Shown: positions 44,144 to 53,877, counted from the stretch's first letter. The stretch: 64,000 nucleotides of DNA from Bradyrhizobium sp. AZCC 1610 (GCF_036924515.1 NZ_JAZHRR010000001.1:4931001-4995000), one strand, 5' to 3'. Numbers and translations are program-made. Notes: generated by a model from the letters alone, not told the origin.

Positions 44144-45928
44144 ATGACTTACCGCGCGCCGATCTCTGACATCCTGCTCGCGCTCAACCACGGCGCCGGC
44201 CTGCAGGCGGCCGTGAAGGCCGGCCATTACGGCGATTTCGACGGCGACATCACCGCGGCCGTGCTGGAGGAGGCCGGAAAATTCGCCGGCGACGTGCTGG
44301 CGCCGCTGAACAGGGTGGGCGACGAACACGGCATCAAGCTCGCCGACGACAAAGTGACGACCGCGCCCGGCTGGCCCGATGCCTATCAGCGCTGGATCGC
44401 CGCCGGGTGGAACGCGGTGTCGGGCCCGGAATCTTTTGGCGGCCAGGGCCTGCCGATGGCGATCAACGCGGCCTGCACCGAAATCTGGAGCGCGTCGAAC
44501 ATCGCGTTCGGCCTTTGCCCGCTGCTGACGCTCTCCGCCATCGAGGCGCTCGATGCCCATGGCAGCGATGAACTGAAGCAGATCTATCTGGAAAAACTCG
44601 TGTCCGGCGAATGGACCGGCACCATGCAGCTCACCGAGCCGCAGGCCGGCTCTGATGTCGGTGCGTTGCGCACCCGCGCCGAGCGCGCTGATGACGGCAC
44701 CTATCGCATCAAGGGCACGAAAATCTTCATCACCTATGGCGACCACGACATGACCGACAACATCGTGCATTTCGTGCTGGCCCGCCTGCCCGATGCGCCC
44801 GCGGGCACGAAGGGCATTTCGCTGTTCCTGATTCCGAAATTCATGGTCAATGCCGACGGCTCGCTGGGCGCGCGTAACGACATCTATCCGTCCGGCGTCG
44901 AGCATAAGCTCGGCATGCACGCCTCCCCCACCTGCACCATGACGATGGGCGATCGCGGCGGCGCCATCGGTTACCTGATCGGCGAGGAAAACAAGGGCAT
45001 GCTCTGCATGTTCACGATGATGAACCAGGCCCGCCTCGGCGTCGGCCTCGAAGGCGTCGGCATTGCCGACCGCGCCTATCAGCAGGCGCTGGCCTTTGCG
45101 CAGGAACGCAAACAGGGCCGCGCCGTCGGCAAGAAGGGCGACGGGCTCGACCCGATCATCGTGCATCCCGACGTCAAGCGCATGCTGTTGCAGATGCGTA
45201 GCATGACGGCCGCGGCGCGATCGATCTGCTACGCCACGGCTGTCGCGCTCGACATTTCCGTGCGTGCCAAGGACGCCAAGGTGCGGGCTGATGCCGCCGC
45301 CCGCGGCGCACTACTGACGCCGATTGCGAAAGCGTTCTCCACCGATATCGGCAACGAGGTGACGTATCTGGGCGTGCAGATCCACGGCGGCATGGGCTTC
45401 ATCGAGGAGACCGGCGCCGCGCAGCATTATCGCGACGCGCGCATCACCTCGATCTACGAGGGCACCAACGGCATCCAGTCGATCGACCTCGTCACGCGCA
45501 AGCTCGCCGCGAACGACGGCGCGTCGGTCTGGGCCCTGCTCGATGAACTGGGCGGCATCGTCAAGCAGGTCGAAGCCTCGAACGATCCGACCTTCGGCAC
45601 CACCGGCGCCAAGCTGCGCGACGCGCTCGGCTCGCTGGAGCGCGCCAGCAAGTGGCTGCTGGAGCGTGTGGCCTCCGCGCCGAACGACGCGCTCGCCGGC
45701 GCCACGCCTTATCTGCGCCTGTTCGGCTCGACGCTCGGCGGCTGCATGCTGGCCGGCGAAGCGCTGGCCGCCAAGGGCAACGGCGAGGCCGGCGGCGATC
45801 CGCAGCGCTACGTGACAGTGGCGCGGTTCTTTGCGGAGAACATCACCGTGCAGGCGGGCTCGCTGGAGAAGACGGTGACCGACAGCGCGGAAGCCGTGAA
45901 CGGCGCGGATGCGGTGCTGCTGGGGTGA
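44144..45928 (+). CDS. Acyl-CoA dehydrogenase (large form, DmdC-like)
   Basis: A 594-residue FAD enzyme, longer than the usual ~380 because of a C-terminal extension. FAD/substrate motifs are MQLTEPQAGSDVGALRTRAE and the catalytic glutamate region RITSIYEGTNGIQSIDLV. FGGQGLPMAIN and LGVQIHGGMGFIEETGAAQH are also typical. The ~600-residue subgroup includes 3-methylmercaptopropionyl-CoA dehydrogenases and related long-chain enzymes; exact substrate is undetermined. ATG 44144 is chosen because earlier in-frame codons encode unconserved residues. It is monocistronic here. Confidence 0.92.
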   Translation: MTYRAPISDILLALNHGAGLQAAVKAGHYGDFDGDITAAVLEEAGKFAGDVLAPLNRVGDEHGIKLADDKVTTAPGWPDAYQRWIAAGWNAVSGPESFGGQGLPMAINAACTEIWSASNIAFGLCPLLTLSAIEALDAHGSDELKQIYLEKLVSGEWTGTMQLTEPQAGSDVGALRTRAERADDGTYRIKGTKIFITYGDHDMTDNIVHFVLARLPDAPAGTKGISLFLIPKFMVNADGSLGARNDIYPSGVEHKLGMHASPTCTMTMGDRGGAIGYLIGEENKGMLCMFTMMNQARLGVGLEGVGIADRAYQQALAFAQERKQGRAVGKKGDGLDPIIVHPDVKRMLLQMRSMTAAARSICYATAVALDISVRAKDAKVRADAAARGALLTPIAKAFSTDIGNEVTYLGVQIHGGMGFIEETGAAQHYRDARITSIYEGTNGIQSIDLVTRKLAANDGASVWALLDELGGIVKQVEASNDPTFGTTGAKLRDALGSLERASKWLLERVASAPNDALAGATPYLRLFGSTLGGCMLAGEALAAKGNGEAGGDPQRYVTVARFFAENITVQAGSLEKTVTDSAEAVNGADAVLLG

Positions 45929-46226
45929 GCGTTCGTAGCCAGGTTAGCGACGCGTAACCCGCCACCGCGAGCGCGGCTCGACTTGCCATGCGACGGGTTG
46001 CGCTTGCCGCTATCCGCCTCGCTTCGCTGTCATGTCGCACGCCTACGTCGCAGAATGGCACAGCAAGTTCCATGCAGCGCGCGTGGTATTGCAGCAACAC
46101 CTTGGAAAAAATGGGAGATCCCGTAGTCTCCGGCCGTTGCGCATTCATTTCGCAGTGCGAACAATGAGCGCCGTCGTGTGCTTGGCTGTGTAATTGGGCT
46201 CATGCGGAGCCTGGGGAGGCCGGATC
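45929..46226. other. Intergenic stretch with repeat-like palindromic segments
   Basis: No gene. The sequence from 45931 to about 46020 has imperfect inverted segments (GCGTAACCCGCC and ACGGGTTGCGC) of the kind scattered through Bradyrhizobium spacers. Confidence 0.4.
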
Positions 46227-47582
46227 ATGGACCCATGGCGATTGGCGACGAGGGCGCAGCGCCGAATTAACGCTCTCGCGGGCTTGGCTCTCGCAAGCTG
46301 TGTTCTCGCCTGGCTTGCAGGCTTTGGTTCGGCTTCCACCGGGCATATCAGCGCTTCCATCGAGAACGCCGGCGCGAAGTCAATCGTGGAACGCCACGAA
46401 CCAACTCTCGTCGCAAGCAGCGAGCCCGCGGTCATACCGCAGGCGACCGTCGTGGCGAACGCCGCTATCGGCGATGTCGCGATGGCAACGGCCGCCGAAG
46501 CCACGCCACAGAAAGCCACCGACACGACGGCAAGCCTGGATGAGCCGAAATCTTTTGTCGTGGCCTCGCTGCCGGATTCGTCGCAGGTGCTTCCGCCCGA
46601 AGCACCGTCCGCCGGGGGCGCGCAGGCGAGCATGCCTGATCCCGCGCCAGAGAAAGCCGCCGATGCGACGGCAAGCCTGGATGAGCCGAAACCGATTGTC
46701 GTAGCCACGCTGACCGATCCGTCGCAGGTGTTTCCGCCCGAGGAAGTCACAACGGCGCCCGACACTGCCCTGCCGGCCGTGAGCACCATCGAAATCAACG
46801 AGGAATGTCTGGTCGCGGAGATCTGCATCGATCGGTACCTGTGGGCGCTCTACGAACGGGCGCCCAAGATCGATGCCATCAAGGTGCATGAGCGGAGGAA
46901 AGTGACGGTCAAGCGGAAGGGCAAGACGGTGACTGTCACCAGGACCTTTACCAGGCGTGTCGACGAGGAGTTCGGCTGGAAAGACCCGAAGGCGGCAGAA
47001 AAAGTCGGCATGACGATGATGGACTACGTGATCGGAGGCATGGACCGGAGTTTCAAGCTAAAGCTCTTTCATACGCTCCACGCGGCAGAACAGGCCGGAC
47101 TGCAGCCCGGCATCACCAGCGCGTTCCGCGACGACTACCGTCAATCGATCGCAACCGGCCTGAAGGCGGCAACCGACCGGTCCTACCACGGCGGCAGTAC
47201 CCGTGGCGGCTACGGCCGCGGGGTTGCGGCCGATGTGGTGAGCGTCAAGGGCGCTACCCGCGGACAGCGATGGGTCTCTACCGAAAAGCTGTGGAAGTGG
47301 ATCGACGAGCGCGGCAAGGAGTTTGGAATCGGGCGGCCCTATCTCGACAGGGATCCGCCGCACGTGGCGCCGATCGATGGTCAGGAATATGCCTCTCGCC
47401 GCGGCGGAGCGAAAACGCAGGATGCGGCAGCGAAGGTCAAGAAGAGCAACCGGATTGCTGTGCGGGACGACCACAGCAAGGCCAAGGCGAAGCGGAACGA
47501 CCACAGCAAGGCGAAACAGGCCAAAACCGCTAGGTTGTCACAAGCCAAAACCGCAAGACTGTCGAAGGGACGAACCATGTAG
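46227..47582 (+). CDS. Exported peptidase-M15-like protein with internal repeats
   Basis: A 451-residue protein with an N-terminal membrane/signal segment (LAGLALASCVLAWLAGFG). A low-complexity region holds two ~35-residue repeats (TASLDEPKSFVVASL and TASLDEPKPIVVATL, each ending SQVxPPE). A C-terminal domain follows with GITSAFRDDYRQSIATGLKA, SYHGGSTRGGYGRGVAADVV and a final Asp/His-rich DRDPPHVAPIDG. The latter has the His and Asp spacing of D-Ala-D-Ala carboxypeptidase/M15 zinc sites, but I am not certain all ligands are present. The tail is Lys/Ala-rich (HSKAKAKRNDHSKAK). GGGAGG seven bases before the ATG sets the start. It may act on peptidoglycan. Confidence 0.75.
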   Translation: MDPWRLATRAQRRINALAGLALASCVLAWLAGFGSASTGHISASIENAGAKSIVERHEPTLVASSEPAVIPQATVVANAAIGDVAMATAAEATPQKATDTTASLDEPKSFVVASLPDSSQVLPPEAPSAGGAQASMPDPAPEKAADATASLDEPKPIVVATLTDPSQVFPPEEVTTAPDTALPAVSTIEINEECLVAEICIDRYLWALYERAPKIDAIKVHERRKVTVKRKGKTVTVTRTFTRRVDEEFGWKDPKAAEKVGMTMMDYVIGGMDRSFKLKLFHTLHAAEQAGLQPGITSAFRDDYRQSIATGLKAATDRSYHGGSTRGGYGRGVAADVVSVKGATRGQRWVSTEKLWKWIDERGKEFGIGRPYLDRDPPHVAPIDGQEYASRRGGAKTQDAAAKVKKSNRIAVRDDHSKAKAKRNDHSKAKQAKTARLSQAKTARLSKGRTM

Positions 47583-47699
47583 CCGGTTCATGCATGCCCT
47601 TCCGGCTCATGGCGGGAGGGCTTGCAAACCTGCCCCTCACGCTCCTGTCAGGAGCGCCTCCATCATACCCATCCTCTCGACCAGGCGGCGAGCCAAGAG

Positions 47700-48029
47700 T
47701 CAGCCCGTGTTCCTGACCGCATTCGCCAGCATGGCGTAAAGCTCGCGCTTGGTGAATTCCCTGGTCGGCGCAGCGATCGGCTTGGGCTTCGACACCACCC
47801 TATCCGTCGGCCGGGCACAGGTTGCCGCCAACGCCGGCCGTCGCGTCGGCACAGCCACGATCTTGGGGTTGGCCGTTGGTGGCTTGTGACCCCGCTTGTG
47901 GCCCATGCGCTTCAGCTTGGCGCTCACGGCGTTGCGGCTGTAGCCAAGCCGACTTGCGATCTGACCGGCACTGTGGCCCGCGGCCCAGAGTTCTTTGAGC
48001 AGTGCTACGTCTTTCGCATCCCAACTCAT
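47700..48029 (-). CDS. GcrA-like cell-cycle regulator
   Basis: A 109-residue GcrA-family protein. The N-terminus has the family helix-turn-helix: MSWDAKDVALLKELWAAGHS, then AGQIASRLGYSRNAVSAKLKR. The middle is a variable, basic linker (GHKRGHKPPTANPK), and the end is FTKRELYAMLANAVRNTG. GcrA binds sigma70 and promoters with methylated GANTC sites to time cell-cycle genes. This copy is shorter than the ~170-residue canonical GcrA, so it is probably a paralogue. Confidence 0.85.
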   Translation of the reverse strand: MSWDAKDVALLKELWAAGHSAGQIASRLGYSRNAVSAKLKRMGHKRGHKPPTANPKIVAVPTRRPALAATCARPTDRVVSKPKPIAAPTREFTKRELYAMLANAVRNTG

Positions 48030-48151
48030 GGGAGATACTTATACGCCTGATGTCGACAATAGGCTAGTCGTTGCTGATGGTGCGTTGGCCGATGGTTCAT
48101 CTCGTCGTTAATGCAGCCATCACGTTGGGCAATCGGCTCTGCGGTCGGCTC

Positions 48152-49288
48152 TCACCTCGGATTGCCAGCTCGCGAAGCGGACGCAGCGACCGTCAAGGCG
48201 ATCGCTGCGGGATCGCAGCAGAGCACCATCAACAATATCAGCCATCGCACCGCGACTTCGGGCGCGGCGCCGACCATCATCGCAAGATACTGGATCGGGC
48301 CTGCAGACGCCTCGATGCGGGAACGTTCACCGGCCAGCGCCGCGCGTTCGGTCTGCAATCCAACCAGCGTTGCGGTTGCCGCCTGCCGCTGCGTATCCAA
48401 CCCATCCCGCGTCGCCCGCTCCTGCGTTGCGATGTTGATCGCCCGGGTCACCCGGCCGCGCCGTGTCGACTCGTCGACCGCCCGGTCGATTTGCGCGATG
48501 CGGTTGGCCAGGTCGGCAACGGCAGCCGTTTGCGCCGTGACGCGGGCGTCGAGCGCTTCCAGGCGCTCGGTGACGCCGGAACGCGACGTGGCCGCGACGC
48601 TGACATGCGCCTCGACCAGCTTGCCGAACACCCCGGCGGCATTGATGAGCGCGAGGCCGGCAACGAGGGCCACCATAACGAAGCGCATTTTCCAGTTGGT
48701 CCGGCGCCAATGCGCCGCCAGCCATCCGGCGATCACGAGCTTGCCGGCTTCCATGGTGGCGGCGAGCACCATGACCGCCACCGGCGCACCGGGAAATATC
48801 TCGGCCATGCCCGCGACTGAAAAATAGGCAGCCACCGTCGCCAGTGCGAGTGCTGCAACAAGGGCAAAGGCGCGGCTGGTGCGAGCGCGTTCCGGCGTGG
48901 CGGGAACGGCCTCCGGCACGATGGGTGCGACGGAAACGGTCAGCGGCTCAAGCGGCGCGTTGGGCGCCTCTGGCTCGACGTTGGCCTCGGCGATCTTGGC
49001 CTCGGCGATCTTGGTCTCGGTCGTCTTGGCCTTGGCTGTCCTGGCTGCCTTAGCCTTGGTGCCTTTGGCGGCCTTTGATGCCGGAGAGGCGCGGCCACGC
49101 TTCGTCGCCGGCAACGGCGCCTCGCCAGATGATTCAACGCTGGCATCTTCCGCATGTGCCGCCACTAATCGAGGCGTGCGATTTGCATTGGCCCAGGCGT
49201 CAAGCTGATGCCTGATGCGCACAGCATCGCTGTCGCCCTCGTTAAGTTCGGTCGCGGAGATCGCTTGAGTGGTTGCACGGCCTGTCAT
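48152..49288 (-). CDS. Membrane protein with Lys/Ala-rich N-terminus and coiled coil
   Basis: A 378-residue protein of unknown function. The N-terminal ~110 residues are low-complexity Lys/Ala/Glu repeats (KAKTTETKIAEAKIAEANVE). Helices follow (AFALVAALALATVAAYFSVAG; VAVMVLAATMEAGKLVIAGWL; FVMVALVAGLALINAAG), then a ~110-residue coiled coil (TERLEALDARVTAQTAAVAD and on) and a terminal helix (WLILLMVLCCDPAAIAL). The plan resembles DUF4407-like or phage-tape-like membrane proteins but I cannot assign it. Its start overlaps the stop of the small gene upstream (ATGA, 49285-49288). Confidence 0.7.
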   Translation of the reverse strand: MTGRATTQAISATELNEGDSDAVRIRHQLDAWANANRTPRLVAAHAEDASVESSGEAPLPATKRGRASPASKAAKGTKAKAARTAKAKTTETKIAEAKIAEANVEPEAPNAPLEPLTVSVAPIVPEAVPATPERARTSRAFALVAALALATVAAYFSVAGMAEIFPGAPVAVMVLAATMEAGKLVIAGWLAAHWRRTNWKMRFVMVALVAGLALINAAGVFGKLVEAHVSVAATSRSGVTERLEALDARVTAQTAAVADLANRIAQIDRAVDESTRRGRVTRAINIATQERATRDGLDTQRQAATATLVGLQTERAALAGERSRIEASAGPIQYLAMMVGAAPEVAVRWLILLMVLCCDPAAIALTVAASASRAGNPR

Positions 49289-49476
49289 GTGGCACCCTGC
49301 CTCGTAGCGGCAAAAGCCAGCTTCTCCTCGGCGAAGAACTGGAGTGTGCCGTAACCTTCCGTGTCGACGGCATATCTGAAGCCTCCGTCAACGGCCGGAA
49401 ACACGGCGACCACCGTGCCCGACTCGTGATCGTTGGCAACGTTTTCGACCTGCTCGCCAACCGCAAACTTTGCCAT
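49285..49476 (-). CDS. Small conserved soluble protein (63 aa)
   Basis: A 63-residue beta-rich protein: AKFAVGEQVENVANDHESG, then TVVAVFPAVDGGFRYAVDTE and GYGTLQFFAEEKL. The layout suggests a small SH3-like or KOW-like barrel. It is translationally coupled to the coiled-coil membrane protein. Function unknown. Confidence 0.65.
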   Translation of the reverse strand: MAKFAVGEQVENVANDHESGTVVAVFPAVDGGFRYAVDTEGYGTLQFFAEEKLAFAATRQGAT

Positions 49477-50122
49477 CGAAAACTCCTTTTCGGATTCGTC
49501 GATGCGATTATATCTCCACGAGCAGGCCGTAGCTTGTTAACGATGGACCTTCCGGAATTTAGGACGATGGTTGTTGCACTAATGTCTCATCCTGCTCTCT
49601 AGCGGGAACCGCGGCACGTCTGCAGCGTGAAACAAACATGGCGCGATGTCCTGATTGAGTCTGAAATGCGCATCGACGACGAAATCAACCGGACAATCTG
49701 AAGTGGCGAGTTCGCATCCTCGTCCTTCGAGTGTGCCGGTTTGTAGGATGGGTGGAGCGCAGCGATACCCATCAACTGCTGCCTGAGACTATTATGGGTA
49801 TCGCTGCGCTCCACCCATCCTACGAAGGCCCAGGCACGGCAAGCCAGCACTGTTGCAGCGTTAAGACAGTCATCGCCATTCCGGCACGGTCCCGTAGTTC
49901 TACGCTTTGCGAATCGTCCACGCCCGCCCCTACTCTCAGCACAGTTCGCATTCCCCGACGTTGCCGGTGTCCGTCCCGCGCAAAAAAGCACGGCTACGGA
50001 AGGGTTGCGTTTTTTGCAGGTCAATTCGCGTAAGGGCGTCCAAAAAAACGGCGTGCACCAATGTTGGCATGAACTCTGCATTGGCTGAACGAAGTGGATA
50101 TTCCTTATCAACGAAGGTCGCC
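49477..50122. other. Gene-poor spacer carrying a long inverted repeat
   Basis: About 650 bp with no convincing gene. The main feature is the 81-bp inverted repeat at 49743-49823. The rest shows nothing recognised. Confidence 0.5.
49743..49823. repeat. Inverted repeat, GTAGGATGGGTGGAGCG family
   Basis: Arms 49743-49772 and 49794-49823 are perfectly complementary over 30 bp around a 21-base loop. The arm begins GTAGGATGGGTGGAGCGCAG. Other family members are at 52325-52407 and 52668-52747. Confidence 0.85.
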
Positions 50123-50338
50123 ATGCTCGTCACTCTTGTCGCTGTTCTCTGCAACAGCCAACTCTGTCTCGAAAAGATCGTCACCACCAGTGACCAGTCC
50201 GGCATCACCATGAGCGCGTGCGCGGTCAACGCGCAGATTGGAATCGCCGACTGGCTCGCCAAGGGGCCGTATCGCGAATGGCGATTGCAGCGCTACAAGT
50301 GCGTGCTCGGGAAATACGTTCCGAAGAACGAAGCCTGA
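50123..50338 (+). CDS. Small conserved protein with possible signal sequence (71 aa)
   Basis: A 71-residue protein: MLVTLVAVLCNSQLCLEKIV, a central SGITMSACAVNAQIGIADWL and a basic end YKCVLGKYVPKNEA. GAAGG six bases before the ATG supports this start; in-frame ATG 50069 would add 18 residues. It has four cysteines. I recall similar short proteins in Bradyrhizobium without a known role. It may be secreted or membrane-associated. Confidence 0.6.
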   Translation: MLVTLVAVLCNSQLCLEKIVTTSDQSGITMSACAVNAQIGIADWLAKGPYREWRLQRYKCVLGKYVPKNEA

Positions 50339-50453
50339 GCCGGTAACGGCGAAGCTGCTGCTGATCCGCAGCGCTACGTCACGCCGTGGCGCCACACACA
50401 ACGCTGTCATACCCCGCGCATGCGGGGTATCCAGTACGCTGCGGCCTATCCAC

Positions 50454-50530
50454 GTCATTGCGAGCGAAGCGAAGCAATCCATCGCTCGGCATAAAGAAAG
50501 AATGGATTGCTTCGCTTCGCTCGCAATGAC
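50454..50530. repeat. Inverted repeat, GTCATTGCGAGCGAAGCGAAG family
   Basis: Arms 50454-50482 and 50502-50530 are perfectly complementary over 29 bp with a 19-base loop. It starts GTCATTGCGAGCGAAGCG and belongs to a different family from the GTAGGATGGG repeats. Confidence 0.85.
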
Positions 50531-50621
50531 GGGTGGAGACATTTGCGACATAAATCCGCGTTCTCGCGGCGCGACTTGCGCCCGAGGTTTGCTGAAAATT
50601 CCTTCCCTCAAAACAGAGGGA

Positions 50622-50728
50622 GCAGGGAATGCCGGGTGCTTGCTGCACCCGCGGTCTCGTGTGCAATAGTGGAGATAGAGGCGCACACGAGCATACAGGT
50701 ACAGCCGGAGCACTCCGGCATTCCCTGC
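50622..50728. repeat. Inverted repeat, GCAGGGAATGCCGG family
   Basis: Outer arms GCAGGGAATGCCGG (50622-50635) and CCGGCATTCCCTGC (50715-50728) are perfectly complementary, with inner partial pairing including CTCGTGTGC/GCACACGAG. Confidence 0.75.
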
Positions 50729-51344
50729 GCAATGGGTTGACGGCTTATGCCGCGCTCTCCCTGGAGACGAATTCGTCTTGCCTCCATCGCTGCCGGCTTG
50801 ATGGCTGATCGATCCGGTTGGATCAACTTTGCCACCGACAGCTTAGCATCAGCCACGGATGCCAGGACCACACGGTTTTGCCGTACGCTGCAACGTCGTC
50901 GTCTTGCGCGCTGTGCTCACTCACGGCCGAAACCGCCCTGCGAACACCTTCACGCGCCTGACGCTGCCGCGTCCACCGCATCCCACCCCGCGTCCGTGAC
51001 GATCGCGATCCGCCCCTCGTGAGGGATGAGACGGCGGGATTTCTACTGGTGATTTGGGGTGATCGAGAAGCGAATTGTTTTTTCGGAAGGGGCTGGACGG
51101 GGCAAATCGCGTTGAATTGGCTTGGAAAATTAATGTTTGCGAGCAACGGCCAACCGTTGGCTCGAAGGATGCGGCGGCCGCGGCACAGCGATTGAGTGCA
51201 CTGTCACCGTTCCGAGCTATTCAAATCTCACGCAAGATTGCTGCAGAAATTCGCTGCGAGCGGAGGCTCTGCAAATCTTCTTATTATTGCATCGAAGTGC
51301 AGAGCTTTGCAGTAATTTGCAAGAAACCAAGGCTGCTTCTGATT

Positions 51345-52148
51345 CTAAGCTTGCTGAGAAGCCCCAAAGGATGCGGCGATTACATCGAACAGCTCAATGT
51401 TAGCCCGAACTCCCAAGACAAAATCGCTGTCATCCCCTCCCCCGTATAATCGACTTCCGTAGACAAGCTGATCAAACGGCTCATTCCCTCCCAACTCAAA
51501 CGCAAATTTGGGATCGTCCGCGTGGAATATCCGAAACATCAATGGCATTTGGGTACAATAAGGACTCCCCCCGAGATCAGTGCTGACCTCGAAGACGAGG
51601 CCGCAGCTCAGATTTTTATGCCAGAGGTTACGACGGCGCTTGAATGCATGCGCTGAGCAAAACTTATCAATGAAGGGAAGGACGTCCCGCTTCTTTCCTG
51701 TCCAACCCGCCGTCTGAGTTTCTAAACGCTCGCTCTCCTGCTTCTTCTGCATCCCTATGTAGGCTGCTTCGCTATTTCTAAACTCAGCATCAAACCAGGT
51801 TTTCTTGAGATGCTCAAACAAGCATCTGATGAGTGGGGGAGCTTGAAAAGGAGGCTCAAGAAAATCTCTGGCCGCGAAGAGCTCGTCCAAAAATGCAGAA
51901 CGGTATTTTGGTTCAATGCCAAAATACCGCATCTCGGAACGCACCTTTCCTGCGCACCGCATTGTCTCCAACGCGACTTCATCCCAATATCGATTGAGCA
52001 AGTCCGCCTGGTGTTCACCGCAGAACTCAATCATTCGATTCTGCCATGCTCTGTGGACCAAGAAGCCGCGCGCCTCAAAGGCAAGCTGTATCGAAACACG
52101 GCCTGACCAGTTTGCCACCACGTTCAGAAGAGGGTGATCTTCCATCAT
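51345..52148 (-). CDS. Hypothetical protein, A+T-rich orphan
   Basis: A 267-residue soluble protein I do not recognise. It is rich in aromatic residues (RSEMRYFGIEPKYRSAFLDE; KKTWFDAEFRNSEAAY) with four cysteines and no signal or membrane segment. The gene is much richer in A+T than its neighbours and is flanked by repeats, which suggests recent acquisition. Start is ATG 52148 (MMEDHPLLN). It stands alone; no operon partner. Confidence 0.6.
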   Translation of the reverse strand: MMEDHPLLNVVANWSGRVSIQLAFEARGFLVHRAWQNRMIEFCGEHQADLLNRYWDEVALETMRCAGKVRSEMRYFGIEPKYRSAFLDELFAARDFLEPPFQAPPLIRCLFEHLKKTWFDAEFRNSEAAYIGMQKKQESERLETQTAGWTGKKRDVLPFIDKFCSAHAFKRRRNLWHKNLSCGLVFEVSTDLGGSPYCTQMPLMFRIFHADDPKFAFELGGNEPFDQLVYGSRLYGGGDDSDFVLGVRANIELFDVIAASFGASQQA

Positions 52149-52324
52149 AACATCTCACTGCAAAAGGATGATCCAAGACGGCGGCGGCGGTGGCACAAAA
52201 AACGATAGAAAGTACGAACGGCTTAAGCTTATGAAACAGGTGCTTCCTTGCGACTAAACGGCGAACAGCCGCAAAAATGGACGCCTGACGCGTTCATGGC
52301 AAGCCTTCGAATCAACGGATTCAT

Positions 52325-52407
52325 AGATGGGTGGAGCGCAGCAATACCCCATCTACACGGCGTACGACGACGATGATGGTTTCGCTGCGCTCTACCCAAT
52401 CTCACGA
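52325..52407. repeat. Inverted repeat, GATGGGTGGAGCG family (imperfect)
   Basis: AGATGGGTGGAGCGCAGC on the left and GCTGCGCTCTACCCAATCT on the right pair with a few mismatches. It is a decayed member of the family at 49743-49823. Confidence 0.7.
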
Positions 52408-52418
52408 AGTCTCCTGCG

Positions 52419-52625
52419 CTACAGCTTCGATAAATCCATTTCGGGATCGTAAGTCTTGCCTTCGGCATCCTTGGTGATGGCTTGGCCGCAGATCACTTCG
52501 CCGCGCTTCTGGTCGAATGTCAGAGTCGGCTGTCCATAAAGCTGCCACCCGCGGTTCAGGGCGTCGGTCACCCGATGGCAGAATGCGGCGTCATCCTTGC
52601 CGGTGAGATATCGGTAGACCTTCAT
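52419..52625 (-). CDS. DUF1737-family small protein
   Basis: A 68-residue protein. MKVYRYLTGKDDAAFCHRVT, then DALNRGWQLYGQPTLTFD, match the short DUF1737 pattern ('Y-x-x-L-T-G-x-D-D-x-x-F-C-x-R-V'). The family is found in proteobacteria with no known function. It lies between two copies of the GTAGGATGGG repeat. Confidence 0.8.
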   Translation of the reverse strand: MKVYRYLTGKDDAAFCHRVTDALNRGWQLYGQPTLTFDQKRGEVICGQAITKDAEGKTYDPEMDLSKL

Positions 52626-52667
52626 GATGCCCTCGACAGGTTCGAACCAGCTTTGCGATCATAGCCC

Positions 52668-52747
52668 GTAGGATGGGTGGAGCGGAGCGATACCCATCAT
52701 GCCTCACGCCAGGATTGATGGGTTTCGCTGCGCTCTACCCATCCTAC
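52668..52747. repeat. Inverted repeat, GTAGGATGGGTGGAGCG family
   Basis: GTAGGATGGGTGGAGCGGAG at the left and GCGCTCTACCCATCCTAC at the right pair over ~30 bp with three mismatches. It overlaps the 3' boundary of the VOC dioxygenase gene by a few bases. Confidence 0.8.
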
Positions 52748-52751
52748 GAAG

Positions 52752-53705
52752 CTACGTAATCGGCTTCAGCCCCGCCTCGATCGCCGCCCTTCGCGGCTCC
52801 AGAAACGGCGGCAGCGCCAACCTTTCACCCAGCGTTTCCATCGGCTCATCGGTCGCAAAGCCCGGGCCATCCGTCGCGATTTCGAACAAAATGCCGTTCG
52901 GTTCGCGGAAATAGAGGCTGCGGAAATAGAAGCGGTCGATCTCGCCGCTGTTGGGAACGCGGAGTTCGTTCAGGCGCTGGGTCCAGGCGTGATATTGCGC
53001 CTCATCCGGCGTGCGGAACGCGACGTGGTGGACGCCGCCGGCGCCTTGCCGCGCGACAGGCGAATTCTTGTCTTCGAGCACATGCAGTTCGGCGGCGGGG
53101 CTGCTTTCTCCCCTTGCCTCGCCCATCGCGAAGACATGAATCTCCGCGCCGTGCGCGGCATAGTCGCGCACGCGGCGCATGTTCATCACTTCTGTCAGCA
53201 CGAAGGCGGTGCGTGACAGGTCGTGCACGGTCAGCACGATCGGACCGAGGCCGCGGATCTGGTGCTCGGCGGGCACTGGGCTGCGCTCCCATGGCGAGGC
53301 CGGGCCTATGCCGCCATCGTCGACCAGCACCAGCCGCTGCCCCTCGCCGTCCTCGAACGGCAGCGTCAGCCGGCCGTCGACCTCGACGATATCGCGGGTC
53401 ACGGCGCCGGACTTTTTAAGGCGATCCCGCCAGTAGCCGAGGGTCTTCTCGCCCGCGACGCGCAGGCCGGTGCGCGAGATCGAATTGGTTCCGCGCTGTT
53501 CGGGCGCGGCCGGGAAATCGAAGAAGGTGAGATCGGTGCCGGGATTGGCTTTGCCGTCCGCATAGAACAGGTGATAGGCGCTGACGTCGTCCTGGTTGAC
53601 GGTCTTCTTGATCAGCCGCATGCCGAGGAGTGCGGTGTAAAAGGCCAGATTCTCCCGCGGCTTCGCCGAGATCGCGGTCAGATGATGAATTCCGCCTAGC
53701 TGCAT
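52752..53705 (-). CDS. VOC-family ring-cleaving dioxygenase-like protein
   Basis: A 317-residue protein with tandem VOC (glyoxalase-fold) domains. The N-terminal metal His is in [13 protein letters not shown] and a second VOC module starts at [14 protein letters not shown], with [16 protein letters not shown] and the Glu of [14 protein letters not shown] completing the site. This pattern fits hydroquinone/catechol-type extradiol dioxygenases (MhqO/LinE-like). Substrate not determined. The start is ATG 53705 with no operon partner. Confidence 0.85.
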   Translation of the reverse strand: MQLGGIHHLTAISAKPRENLAFYTALLGMRLIKKTVNQDDVSAYHLFYADGKANPGTDLTFFDFPAAPEQRGTNSISRTGLRVAGEKTLGYWRDRLKKSGAVTRDIVEVDGRLTLPFEDGEGQRLVLVDDGGIGPASPWERSPVPAEHQIRGLGPIVLTVHDLSRTAFVLTEVMNMRRVRDYAAHGAEIHVFAMGEARGESSPAAELHVLEDKNSPVARQGAGGVHHVAFRTPDEAQYHAWTQRLNELRVPNSGEIDRFYFRSLYFREPNGILFEIATDGPGFATDEPMETLGERLALPPFLEPRRAAIEAGLKPIT

Positions 53706-53877
53706 TGCGTTGTCCTCGTAGTCACATTTCGGGAAAAATCGCCCGGGCCCGTTGGGCCTTTTGCCGGATCATGTAGGATGTCACCGGATGATTGGCCAGC
53801 GGCACCGCCGCAGCCTGCAGCTTCGCTGCGCTCACAGCAATGACGGTGACACACCAAGCTGCTATGTCAAAGCAAGC

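Larger units (their letters stand above)
50339..51344. other. Kilobase spacer with several inverted repeats, no clear gene
   Basis: It holds a 22-bp palindrome at 50409-50430, the inverted repeats at 50454-50530 and 50622-50728, and A+T-rich sequence after 51050. Frames such as 50747-51022 are Arg-rich and unlike proteins. Confidence 0.5.
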
